Shown piece by piece: positions 46,201 through 53,710 of a stretch of 64,000 nt of DNA (its first letter is position 1; each line of letters starts with the position of its first letter). The position numbers and the translations under genes were made by a program. The notes below the pieces were generated by a model. The model had not been told where the DNA came from, did no database searches, and saw nothing but the letters and a program-made list of their open reading frames with translations. Source of the stretch: Candidatus Competibacteraceae bacterium (GTDB lineage Bacteria; Pseudomonadota; Gammaproteobacteria; Competibacterales; Competibacteraceae); the NCBI GenBank assembly GCA_016713505.1, contig JADJPA010000001.1, forward strand, positions 1,488,001 through 1,552,000. The letters run 5' to 3'.

Positions 46201-47126
46201 CGCCAGTCGAAGCGCGCTTCACTGTCGCTCCAGCGGGCCAGCCACGTTTTCAGCAAGGCGGCGCGCGGGTCCGCTGTTAACGCCGCCTGTTTCAGCCGCA
46301 CGCGGCCATCGAACCGGGACGGTCGCCAGTCTCGCCAATCGCCGCTGAGTTCCAAGGCCGCCTGACCGGCGTCAAAGGTCAGCGGCAACGGCCAGCCGGC
46401 CAATTCGAGCCGGTCGGCGCGCAACAGGAAGGTGCCTTGCTCGGTTCCGGGAGCGCTCGCCGGAGCGGCGGCGCGCTCGATCTCCAACTGAAGCCGCTCG
46501 CCGGAGCCGGCCGGCAGTTCGGCCGCGAAGGTCAAGCGCTGGCCGGTCGGAATTTGCTGGAGTTGCAGGTAAGGATGTTCGAGCTGCACGCCGACCCCGT
46601 CGGGCCGGCGCACGGCCAGTTGCTCGCCGACGATCTCCAGCCTGGGCAAGGAGAACAGCCAGCGCCCGAATTCTGGCAGCGCTGTCGCGGTTCGCGCATC
46701 GCCGGCGACCTCCAGCAGGCGCGGCGCTCCGTCCGGCCCCTGTTCCAACGTCAGATTGACGCCCTCCAGCCGGACCCGGTTTAGCACCGGCCGCCATTCT
46801 CGCAGCGAGCGCCACAAATCCAGCGCGATCACCGCTCGGGAAAAATGGGCTAACGTGGCATCCCGGCCGGGGTCTTGCAGGCTGATGTCCCGCAGCCGCA
46901 GGCCGAGCCGCCAGCCGTCCCGAACCGCCGTCAACCCTTCGATCCGTACCGGCGCTCGCAGATAATCGCTCAGCGCGCCCGCCAGATCGTCGCGGTAACC
47001 ATCGAGACGCGGCAGCACCCACCACTGCGCGTATCCGGCCAACAGCAGCGCCGGCAACAAGAGCGCCAGTAACAGCCGGCGCGTCCAACGCAGCAAACGG
47101 CGCGGCATACCGTGTGGATGCCACAT
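43224..47126 (-). CDS. yhdP: YhdP-family AsmA-like envelope lipid transport protein
   Basis: A 1300-residue protein with one N-terminal membrane anchor (LLLALLLPALLLAGYAQWWV). It is followed by a very long periplasmic part made mainly of beta strands with the AsmA-like C-terminal region, ending near VVPNFGGTLPVAGAIAGGPVVGAA. YhdP-type proteins bridge the periplasm and move phospholipid to the outer membrane, acting partly redundantly with TamB and YdbH. I chose the ATG at 47126, which overlaps the rng stop by one base; the open frame extends upstream to 47393 but this lies inside rng. Low-complexity proline/alanine/lysine runs occur around residue 910. Confidence 0.93.
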   Translation of the reverse strand: MWHPHGMPRRLLRWTRRLLLALLLPALLLAGYAQWWVLPRLDGYRDDLAGALSDYLRAPVRIEGLTAVRDGWRLGLRLRDISLQDPGRDATLAHFSRAVIALDLWRSLREWRPVLNRVRLEGVNLTLEQGPDGAPRLLEVAGDARTATALPEFGRWLFSLPRLEIVGEQLAVRRPDGVGVQLEHPYLQLQQIPTGQRLTFAAELPAGSGERLQLEIERAAAPASAPGTEQGTFLLRADRLELAGWPLPLTFDAGQAALELSGDWRDWRPSRFDGRVRLKQAALTADPRAALLKTWLARWSDSEARFDWRRQDDGWQLQGQLRLGDDKGQSIRQPSFELNRTALGWQGRALAVQAQDVLAWATPWLDEPARRWLIPLEVRGELPELAFQADAALADYYATVQLRDVGFQSVRKLPGFDGVSGVLKFGAAGGRLELDSRRVRVDTAGLFRAPLALTTMTGAVDWWRSDSGLRLESDGLAVANADLNGRFWGSVLLPDADKPLLDIKGQYWEVRGDQAKRYLPVAVIPPKAVAWLDRALVGGRVLSGDVVFRGPPARFPFDGGEGLFETRFRVENAILDYMPGWPRFEQGRATVTFRNRSLRVEAEAGRLADGTVENAAVRIDDLDKVVIEAKGRVKGSGASMWQVLADSPAGRALGEDLPALRIRGDTTLDLQLTLPLDSRPGEVRGQVNLQDNTIGLTAWNIDLDRLRGAVRFTEAGLEAKNVQALLQGQPIQLDLALIGREGQRDLQAHLRSRLALQALLDEPAALLETYLNGKSEWEAVLTIPTQRLERPNAPAFALELASNLRGTAVYLPAPLGKTAAETRQFKLGVQPSVAGTTLKAGLEYGPLVRAALELGDFPRQPRFERGELRVNAGAATLPDGPGLTVVADLPRWSPQLPAGRAALKPPAGNAPAKRRAGSAKASGSKPTAGAWRFLRGVEARIGELVLGGRSFSQVTVQAKRQQDGLTIDCEGERLSGRITLPDEPTPQRPVRADWQRLFVGPSVERPDQRDSSAEVDPRQLPPLVLNVADLRVGEAALGRLRVSALPRPDGIRLPEIRLDAESQRIEASGDWWSSGAGQQSKLNAALRGRSLGETLAAFGYPGSGVERGETEADLAVEWKAGLPDFALEQLDGTLKLQVGPGQLRDIKPGLGRLIGMLNVQNLTRRLNFDFSDLFQPGMGFDRISGEFAFKHGNARTENLVVEAPSARIEIWGRIGLQARDFDQIVTVVPNFGGTLPVAGAIAGGPVVGAAVFVAERLLQKDIEHATRYRYALKGSWDNPVMESLQQSPAPAQAEGFASDH

Positions 47127-48631
47127 CACATCAACACCACGTCGTATTGTTCGCGGGTATACAAGGCTTCCGCTTGAAACTTGATCGGGATGCCGATGAA
47201 CGCTTCCAGTTGCGCCACGCTGTGCGATTCTTGATCCAGCATCGCATCCACCACGTCCGGCGCGGCCAGCACCACGAACTGACGCGGCGAATACTGGCGA
47301 GTTTCGCGCAACAGCTCGCGAAAGATTTCGTAGCAGATGGTTTCGGCGGTCTTGATCGAGCCCCGACCGTCGCACAACGGGCAGGGTTCGCACAGGACTT
47401 GCTCCAGGCTCTCGCGGGTGCGCTTGCGAGTCATTTCCACCAGACCCAGCGGCGATACCTGGGAGATGTGGCTCTTGGCGCGATCCTTCTCCAGATGTTT
47501 CTCCAGGGCTTTCAATACCGCCTGCTGGTGTTCCTCGCTGGCCATGTCGATGAAATCGAGGATGATGATGCCGCCCAGATTGCGCAGCCGCAGCTGGCGG
47601 GCGATGGCGGCGGCGGCTTCCAGATTGGTCTTAAAGATGGTTTCTTCCAAGTTGCGATGGCCGACGTAAGCGCCGGTGTTGACGTCGATGGTGGTCATCG
47701 CTTCGGTCTGATCGACGATCAGATAACCGCCGGATTTGAGCGGCACTTTTTTGCCCAGCGCCCGCTGGATTTCATCCTCGATCCCGTACAGTTCGAAGAT
47801 CGGCCGCTCGCCGGGATAGTGTTCGAGCCGGGGCACCATCTCCGGCACGAACTTGTCGGCGAATTCCAACATGCGCTGGCACGTCTCGCGTGAGTCGATG
47901 CGGACTTTTTCCACGCTGTCGCCGACGAAATCGCGCAGCACCCGCAGCACCAGCGGCAAATCCTCATACAGCGCGGCGCTGCCGCCCGTTTGCGCGATGC
48001 GTTCCTGAATGGAGCGCCACAAGCGCTGCAAGAACTGCATGTCGGCCCGCAGCGCCCAGGACTCCGCGCCTTCGGCGGCGGTGCGCACGATGTAGCCCCC
48101 GCCGAATTCGGTGCGAAAGGCGTTGACCACTTCCTTCAAGCGCTGCCGCTCGCGCTCGCCGTCGATCTTGACCGAAACACCCGCGACATCGGAATCGGCC
48201 AAAAACACCAGAAAGCGGGACGGCAAGGTGATGTGCGTGGTCAGCCGCGCTCCCTTGGTGCCGATGGGGTCCTTGATGACCTGCACCACCCGCTCTTGAC
48301 CTTCGCGCACCAGCTCGGTGATGAGCGGAAGCCGTTCGCCGTTGGAACCGCCGGCGCCGTTGGCGGTGTCGGCAAAGGATTCAGACCGGATGTCGGACAC
48401 ATGCAAAAAGGCGGCCCGGTCCAGTCCGATATCCACGAACGCCGCTTCCATGCCGGGCAAGACCCGTGCGACGCGACCCTTGTAGATGTTGCCGACCAAG
48501 CCGCGCTTGTCGGCCCGTTCGATCAGGATCTCTTGTAAGACGCCGTTCTCGACCACGGCGACCCGGTTTTCCCGTGGCGTGACGTTGATCAGGATTTCGT
48601 CGCCGGTGCCGCCTTCGGCGCGCGTGCTCAT
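47126..48631 (-). CDS. rng: Ribonuclease G
   Basis: A 501-residue endoribonuclease that matures the 16S rRNA 5' end and turns over selected mRNAs. Features are an N-terminal S1 domain (GLVGNIYKGRVARVLPGMEAAF, residues ~38-120), the DNase I-like catalytic region with the acidic metal site in TTIDVNTGAYVG near residue 300, and a cysteine pair in CEPCPLCDGRG near residue 410. The ATG at 48631 gives the usual MSTRAE-type N-terminus; the open frame reaches 48856 but that runs through maf. It lies 34 bases after maf and overlaps yhdP by one base. Confidence 0.96.
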   Translation of the reverse strand: MSTRAEGGTGDEILINVTPRENRVAVVENGVLQEILIERADKRGLVGNIYKGRVARVLPGMEAAFVDIGLDRAAFLHVSDIRSESFADTANGAGGSNGERLPLITELVREGQERVVQVIKDPIGTKGARLTTHITLPSRFLVFLADSDVAGVSVKIDGERERQRLKEVVNAFRTEFGGGYIVRTAAEGAESWALRADMQFLQRLWRSIQERIAQTGGSAALYEDLPLVLRVLRDFVGDSVEKVRIDSRETCQRMLEFADKFVPEMVPRLEHYPGERPIFELYGIEDEIQRALGKKVPLKSGGYLIVDQTEAMTTIDVNTGAYVGHRNLEETIFKTNLEAAAAIARQLRLRNLGGIIILDFIDMASEEHQQAVLKALEKHLEKDRAKSHISQVSPLGLVEMTRKRTRESLEQVLCEPCPLCDGRGSIKTAETICYEIFRELLRETRQYSPRQFVVLAAPDVVDAMLDQESHSVAQLEAFIGIPIKFQAEALYTREQYDVVLM

Positions 48632-48665
48632 ACGGTGGTCATCCCTGTCAGAAGGTTGATGGAGG

Positions 48666-49250
48666 TTAAAGGGAAAATCCGAACTCACGCAGCAGTTCGG
48701 CGGTCTCGAACAGCGGCAGCCCCATGACCCCGGAATAGCTGCCGCGCAACTCCGCGATGAAGGCCGCCGCCCGGCCTTGGATGCCATAGCCGCCGGCCTT
48801 GTCCGCCGGTTCGCCGCTGGCCCAATAGGCCGCGCGTTCCGCCGGGGACAGGTCACGGAAGCGGACCCGGCTTTCCTGTACTTTGACCGCGTGTCGCCTC
48901 GGGGTTGCCAGGGACACCGCGCTCAGCACCGCATGTTCGCGGCCGGACAACAAAGCCAACATCGCCAATCCTTCGTCCCGGTCGCGGGGTTTGCCGAGAA
49001 TCGCGCCATCCACCACCACCGCGGTGTCCGCGCCCAGCACCGGCCAACCCGTACTCCGGCGCCGGATCGCTTCGACCCCCGCTCGGGCTTTGGCCACCGC
49101 CAGCCGGGCCACATAGGCGGCGGGCGGCTCGTCGGGCAGCGGCGTTTCGTCCACCGCGACCGGCAGCCGTCGGTAGCCGACCCCGATCTGGCGCAGCAGT
49201 TCGCGGCGGCGGGGCGAGCCGGAAGCGAGATAGATTCGGGCAACCCGCAT
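48666..49250 (-). CDS. maf: Maf-like nucleoside triphosphate pyrophosphatase
   Basis: A 194-residue house-cleaning enzyme that hydrolyses non-canonical NTPs such as dTTP/UTP derivatives. The hallmark phosphate-binding start is YLASGSPRRRELL (residues 7-19), followed by VDETPLPDEP, LGADTAVVVDG and KPRDRDEG. It starts one base after the rlmH stop and precedes rng, as maf (yhdE) does in E. coli. Assignment to dTTPase/UTPase subfamily fits the motif DETPLPDE but was not verified by alignment. Confidence 0.94.
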   Translation of the reverse strand: MRVARIYLASGSPRRRELLRQIGVGYRRLPVAVDETPLPDEPPAAYVARLAVAKARAGVEAIRRRSTGWPVLGADTAVVVDGAILGKPRDRDEGLAMLALLSGREHAVLSAVSLATPRRHAVKVQESRVRFRDLSPAERAAYWASGEPADKAGGYGIQGRAAAFIAELRGSYSGVMGLPLFETAELLREFGFSL

Positions 49251-49251
49251 G

Positions 49252-49722
49252 TCAGGCGCGGTGATAGGGATGGTTGTGCAACAAACTCCACGCCCGATAA
49301 AGCTGCTCGGCCACCACCACCCGCACTAGCGCATGTGGCAAGGTCAGGCGCGACAGCGACCACAAACGCTCGGCGCGAGCGCGGCACGAGGCATCCAGAC
49401 CGTCGGGACCACCGACCAACAGGCTCAGATCGCGACCGTCTTGCAACCAGCCGCCCAGTTGTTCGGCCAGCTCCGCCGTGGTCCACGCCTGCCCGCGTTC
49501 GTCCAACGCGATGGGGCGGCAGTTGGTCGGGATCGCCGCTGTCAGGCGTTCGCCTTCCTCGCGGATCGCTCGGCTGCTATCGGCGTTCGGCCCGCGCTTG
49601 CCGGCGGGAATTTCGACCAGCCGCAACGCGCACTCGCGCGGCAAGCGTCCCGCATATTCGGCGTACCCGGTCTTGACCCAGCCCGGCATTCGAGTGCCGA
49701 CGGCGAGCAAATGAATCTTCAT
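49252..49722 (-). CDS. rlmH: 23S rRNA (pseudouridine1915-N3)-methyltransferase RlmH
   Basis: A 156-residue SPOUT methyltransferase that modifies pseudouridine 1915 in helix 69 of assembled 70S ribosomes. It has the family start MKIHLLAVGTRMPGWV, the SAM-binding knot loop LLVGGPDGLDA near residue 105, and the conserved C-terminus HNHPYHR. I chose the ATG at 49722, preceded by GAGGA; the frame is open further upstream only because of overlap with rsfS. It follows rsfS by 17 bases, as in most bacteria. Confidence 0.97.
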   Translation of the reverse strand: MKIHLLAVGTRMPGWVKTGYAEYAGRLPRECALRLVEIPAGKRGPNADSSRAIREEGERLTAAIPTNCRPIALDERGQAWTTAELAEQLGGWLQDGRDLSLLVGGPDGLDASCRARAERLWSLSRLTLPHALVRVVVAEQLYRAWSLLHNHPYHRA

Positions 49723-49739
49723 GTCCTCAAAGGAATAAT

Positions 49740-50096
49740 TCAGCCGCCCGCTGCTTGGCTGCCGCTGGCGCGGTCGCGCATCGACCACAGCTTTTCCAGA
49801 TTATAGAAATCGCGGGTCTGCGGCAGCATGACATGAACGATGATGTCGTTCAGATCCACCAGCACCCATTCGGCTTCCCGTTCGCCCTCGACACCCAACG
49901 GCTTGACCCCGGCCTGGCCGGCTTTCTCGATCACCTTGTCGGCCACCGCCTTGACGTGGCGGGTGGAAGTGCCGCTGGCGACGATCATCAGATCGGTGAA
50001 GCTGGCGACGCCGCGCACGTCCAGAATCTTGATGTCCTGCGCTTTCAGTTCTTCCAGGGCATCGACGACGATTTTCTGCAAGGCTTCGAATTGCAT
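49740..50096 (-). CDS. rsfS: Ribosome silencing factor RsfS
   Basis: A 118-residue protein that binds ribosomal protein uL14 and blocks subunit joining when nutrients are scarce. The RsfS/YbeB/Iojap fold shows in KAQDIKILDVRG and FTDLMIVASGTSTRHVKAVAD, and in WVLVDLNDIIVHVMLPQTR near the C-terminus. I chose the ATG at 50096; the frame is open to 50345, but that part lies inside nadD. Gaps to nadD and rlmH are 16 and 17 bases. Confidence 0.97.
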   Translation of the reverse strand: MQFEALQKIVVDALEELKAQDIKILDVRGVASFTDLMIVASGTSTRHVKAVADKVIEKAGQAGVKPLGVEGEREAEWVLVDLNDIIVHVMLPQTRDFYNLEKLWSMRDRASGSQAAGG

Positions 50097-50112
50097 GGTA
50101 TCTGGTCTTTCC

Positions 50113-50796
50113 TCACCGGTTGGGCGTGATAGTGGCGGGAGCGGTCGACGGGCGGTACAGCTCCTGATACTGAATGTAACCCAGCACGGCTTCCGGCAAT
50201 AAATAGCGGACCGACTGACCGCGCGCGAGCAAATCGCGAATCTGGGTGGCGGAAATAGCGAGCTGGGTGACCGGTTGCACCAGGATGGACCCGGCCGGTC
50301 GCCGGTGCAGCACCCGCGCGTTATCGACCCGACGCGCGGCGGCAAAAGCGTCCAATGCCGGCGGCAAAACCAGCGGCGCGCCCGGACGCTGCATGACCGC
50401 TATATGAGCGAAATCGGTCAGCGCCTGCCAGCGGTGCCACGTCGTCAATGCTTGGAAAGCGTCGCTGCCGAGGATCAGACACAAGGGCGTATCCCCGAGT
50501 TCCTGGCGCAAGGCAACCAGCGTGTCCACCATGTAGGACGGCCCCGCCCGGCGCAGTTCCCGCCCGTCGGCGACGAAGCCCGGCTGCCCGATGATCGCCA
50601 GTCGCACCAATTCCAAGCGCTGCTCGGCGGTGATCGACGGCGCGCCGCGATGGGCGGGAATCCGACAGGGAATGAAACGAACTTCGCTCAACTCCAGCGT
50701 TTCCAGCAATTCCAGCGCCGGCCGCAAATGGCCGTAATGAATGGGATCGAAGGTGCCGCCCAGAACACCGACCGGACCCGACGCCGGACCCATCAA
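50113..50796 (-). CDS. nadD: Nicotinate-nucleotide adenylyltransferase
   Basis: A 227-residue enzyme that adenylates nicotinate mononucleotide to deamido-NAD in NAD synthesis. The nucleotidyltransferase motifs are GGTFDPIHYGHLRPA near residue 13 and ISATQIRDLL near residue 190. Two adjacent in-frame ATGs (50796 and 50793) are possible starts. It lies between proA and rsfS, as in Pseudomonas. Confidence 0.96.
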   Translation of the reverse strand: MMGPASGPVGVLGGTFDPIHYGHLRPALELLETLELSEVRFIPCRIPAHRGAPSITAEQRLELVRLAIIGQPGFVADGRELRRAGPSYMVDTLVALRQELGDTPLCLILGSDAFQALTTWHRWQALTDFAHIAVMQRPGAPLVLPPALDAFAAARRVDNARVLHRRPAGSILVQPVTQLAISATQIRDLLARGQSVRYLLPEAVLGYIQYQELYRPSTAPATITPNR

Positions 50797-50838
50797 GCCC
50801 GCCTCCGGTTCGGCTGAGCGAGCCTCCCCGTCATGGCG

Positions 50839-52122
50839 TTAGCCGCGCAAATGACCATCGCCCAACACCACGAACTTCTGGGTGGTCAAGCCCTCGATGC
50901 CGACCGGTCCCCGCGCGTGCAGCTTGTCGGTGCTGATGCCGATTTCGGCACCCAGCCCATACTCGCCGCCGTCGGCGAACCGGGTCGAGGCGTTCACCAT
51001 CACCGAACTGGAATCGACCTCGCGCAAAAAGCGCCGCGCCCGGCCGTAGTCCTCGGTGACGATGGCGTCGGTGTGGGCGGAGCCGTAAGTGGCGATGTGG
51101 TCCATGGCCTCGTCCATGTCCTTCACCACCCGGACCGCCAGAATGGGCGCGAGATATTCGGCGTACCAATCGTCCTCGGTGGCGATCTTGACGCTGGGTA
51201 TCAAATCGCGGACACGGGCGCAGCCGCGCAATTCCACGCCGGCGTCCTGATACTTCCGGCCCAGCAGCGGCAAGATGCGTTCGGCGATGCCTTCCGCCAC
51301 CAACAGGGTTTCCATGGTATTGCAGGTGCCATAGCGCTGGGTCTTGGCGTTGTAGGCCACCGCGACCGCTTTGTCGAAGTCGGCGCGGTCGTCGATATAG
51401 ACGTGGCAAACGCCGTCGAGGTGCTTGATCACCGGCACTCGCGCCTCGCGGCTGATCCGCTCGATCAGACTCTTGCCACCGCGCGGCACGATCACGTCGA
51501 CATACTCCGCCAAGCGGATCAGTTCGCCGACGGCGGCGCGGTCGGCGGTGTCGATCACCTGCACCGCATCGCTTGGCAAGTGCGCGGCGGCCAAGCCCTG
51601 CTGGATGCAGGCGGCGATGGCGCGATTGGAGTTCAGCGCTTCGGAGCCGCCGCGCAGGATGGCGGCGTTGCCGGCTTTCAGACACAAGGCGGCGGCGTCG
51701 GCGGTGACGTTCGGGCGCGATTCGTAAATGATCCCGATGACGCCCAGCGGCACCCGCATCCGACCAACCTGAATCCCCGACGGCCGGTACTTGAGATCGG
51801 TGATTTCACCGACTGGATCGGCCTGGGCGGCGACTTCCCGCAAGCCTTGCGCCATGCCGCGAATGCCCTTGGGCGTCAGTTCCAGCCGGTCCAGCAAGGC
51901 CGGCTCCAGACCGGCGGCCCGTCCGGCGTCCATGTCCAGTTGATTGGCGGCGCGCAAGCGCTCCTCGGCCGCTTCCAGCGCCTCGGCGACGGCATACAAG
52001 GCAGCGTCCTTGCTCCTCGTCTCGGCGCGACCGACGAGGCGCGAGGCGGCGCGAGCGCGCTGGCCGACCTCGGTCATGTAGCGCGTGATGGCGTTGGCGG
52101 TATCCGCGTTGCTATTCATCAT
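50839..52122 (-). CDS. proA: Gamma-glutamyl phosphate reductase
   Basis: NADPH-dependent second step of proline synthesis, giving glutamate semialdehyde from the phosphate made by ProB (not in this window). The protein is about 427 residues; the catalytic cysteine is in KTQRYGTCNTMETLL near residue 270, and the family motif VPLGVIGIIYESRPNVT is near residue 120. I chose the ATG pair at 52122/52119, which matches the family N-terminus (AITRYMTEVGQRARAAS). An ATG at 52176 overlapping the holA stop by four bases is also open and would add 18 residues. Confidence 0.95.
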   Translation of the reverse strand: MMNSNADTANAITRYMTEVGQRARAASRLVGRAETRSKDAALYAVAEALEAAEERLRAANQLDMDAGRAAGLEPALLDRLELTPKGIRGMAQGLREVAAQADPVGEITDLKYRPSGIQVGRMRVPLGVIGIIYESRPNVTADAAALCLKAGNAAILRGGSEALNSNRAIAACIQQGLAAAHLPSDAVQVIDTADRAAVGELIRLAEYVDVIVPRGGKSLIERISREARVPVIKHLDGVCHVYIDDRADFDKAVAVAYNAKTQRYGTCNTMETLLVAEGIAERILPLLGRKYQDAGVELRGCARVRDLIPSVKIATEDDWYAEYLAPILAVRVVKDMDEAMDHIATYGSAHTDAIVTEDYGRARRFLREVDSSSVMVNASTRFADGGEYGLGAEIGISTDKLHARGPVGIEGLTTQKFVVLGDGHLRG

Positions 52123-52172
52123 AACGACAGCCACTCGGTGGCCGACGCGACACGTCACGCCGGCGATGATCG

Positions 52173-53198
52173 TCAAATCTGTTCGGGCAACAACTCAAGG
52201 CCCGCCAGCCGCAAGCCGTTGGCCAGTAGGCCCTCCCAGACCGAACCCGGTTCGACGCCTTTGACGGTTCGGTCGGTCTTGGCGCAGTCGCGCAGCAACC
52301 GCCGGCAGTCCGCCAAGCTCAACCGTTGCAAGGCCTGACGGAGCAGCGGCTTGCGCTTCTCCCAGACTTTTTGCTCGGCCAGCGCCGCGTCCAACACGTG
52401 TCCCCGCTCGCAGGCAAAGGCCAGCGCCGCCAGCCGGCGCACTTCCTGGTGTAGCGCCCAGTTGACCAGCACCGGTTCGATGCCTTCGTCGCGCAGCCCG
52501 TTCAGAATCCGCGCCACCCGTTCCGGTTGTCCGAGCAAGGCGGCGTCCACAAAATCATAGATGCTGTAGCGGGCGCTGTCGCCAACCGTCGCCAACACGG
52601 CCGGCACGTTCAATTCCCGGCCATCCGCCAACAGCGCCAGCTTTTCGATATCCTGAGCGGCGGCGAGCAGGTTGCCTTCGACCCGCTCGGCCAGTAACGC
52701 TACCGCGTCCGAGGTGGGATTAAGACCGCGTTCCCTGAGCCGGCGTTCGATCCAGCCCGGCAATTGGCGCGGTTCCACCGGCAAAGCGGCCACCACCACG
52801 CCGGCCCCGTCCAGCGCCGCGAACCAACGGCTTTTTTGGGTATTCCAGTCCAGCTTGCCAGCGGTGATCAGCAATACGGCATCTTCGGCCGGGCGTTCGG
52901 CATAATCGCTCAAGGCCCGCGCGCCGGCATCGCCCGGCTTGGCGTTACCCAGCCGCACTTCCAACAGGCGTCGGTCGGCGAACAACGAGGGACTGGCGGC
53001 CCGTTGGGCCAAGGCGCTCCAATCGAAGCTGGCTTCCACCGTCAGGCATTCCCGTTCGGTGTAGCCCCGCTCCCGCGCGGCGGCGCGGATGGCGTCGGCC
53101 GCTTCCAGCGCCTGCAACGGCTCCTCGCCGAACACCAAATACAACCGCGCCAAATTTTTGCGCAGATGCCCGGTCAGTTGGTCGGGACGCAACCTCAA
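52173..53198 (-). CDS. holA: DNA polymerase III delta subunit
   Basis: A 341-residue clamp-loader subunit that opens the beta sliding clamp. The family pattern is visible in the N-terminal ARLYLVFGEEPLQALEA and the later QDIEKLALLADGRELN (around residue 190), with the C-terminal helical collar ending in the LLRDCAKTDRTVKG region. It overlaps lptE by four bases at its start, so the two are coupled as in E. coli. Confidence 0.95.
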   Translation of the reverse strand: MRLRPDQLTGHLRKNLARLYLVFGEEPLQALEAADAIRAAARERGYTERECLTVEASFDWSALAQRAASPSLFADRRLLEVRLGNAKPGDAGARALSDYAERPAEDAVLLITAGKLDWNTQKSRWFAALDGAGVVVAALPVEPRQLPGWIERRLRERGLNPTSDAVALLAERVEGNLLAAAQDIEKLALLADGRELNVPAVLATVGDSARYSIYDFVDAALLGQPERVARILNGLRDEGIEPVLVNWALHQEVRRLAALAFACERGHVLDAALAEQKVWEKRKPLLRQALQRLSLADCRRLLRDCAKTDRTVKGVEPGSVWEGLLANGLRLAGLELLPEQI

Positions 53199-53701
53199 GA
53201 CTTGACCGCCTGCAAGCGGCGGAGGATTTGCCAGGCCATCTCTTCGGCCATGTTGTCCGTCAGGGATTCCTGGGCCGCCTCGAAGCCGAGCACCCGGTTT
53301 TCGTCGAACAGCACGGCACGGTTGGCGCTGACGCCCTCGGCCCCGATCAGAACTCGGCCGCCGCTCAGCTTGACATCATAAACGGCGCTGTAGACGAGCG
53401 AATATTCGCGTTTGACATCGAAACGGTCGGCGGCCATGGTGCGCCGGCCGCCGCCTTCGTTCAGGATGGTGATGATCGCCGTCGCCTGGGTCGGATCGCG
53501 GGTGACGGTGACGCCATTGCTCGCCAGCACCGTCGGGAGCTTGCGGCCGAGCACGCCCGGCGGCATCCCGATGCCTTGCTGGCTCTGAACGTAGATCACT
53601 CGTAGTTCCGGCGTCAGTTCCGCCTGACCGCGCAGGTGAAATCCACAGCCGGCCAGCAGCAGTACGCTCAATCCCAAGGCGGTTGTATTTAGCCAACGCA
53701 T
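53195..53701 (-). CDS. lptE: LPS-assembly lipoprotein LptE
   Basis: A 168-residue outer membrane lipoprotein that plugs the LptD barrel and helps insert lipopolysaccharide. The signal peptide ends in the lipobox LLAGC (Cys19), directly followed by GFHLRGQAELTPELR, the start of the conserved LptE domain. It starts nine bases after leuS and overlaps holA, the classic leuS-lptE-holA order. Its presence supports an LPS-containing outer membrane. Confidence 0.96.
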   Translation of the reverse strand: MRWLNTTALGLSVLLLAGCGFHLRGQAELTPELRVIYVQSQQGIGMPPGVLGRKLPTVLASNGVTVTRDPTQATAIITILNEGGGRRTMAADRFDVKREYSLVYSAVYDVKLSGGRVLIGAEGVSANRAVLFDENRVLGFEAAQESLTDNMAEEMAWQILRRLQAVKS

Positions 53702-53710
53702 GACAGCACC

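Noticed and set aside
50833..52338. 501-codon open frame opposite proA
   Set aside because: Antisense shadow; the minus-strand protein is unmistakably ProA with its catalytic cysteine.
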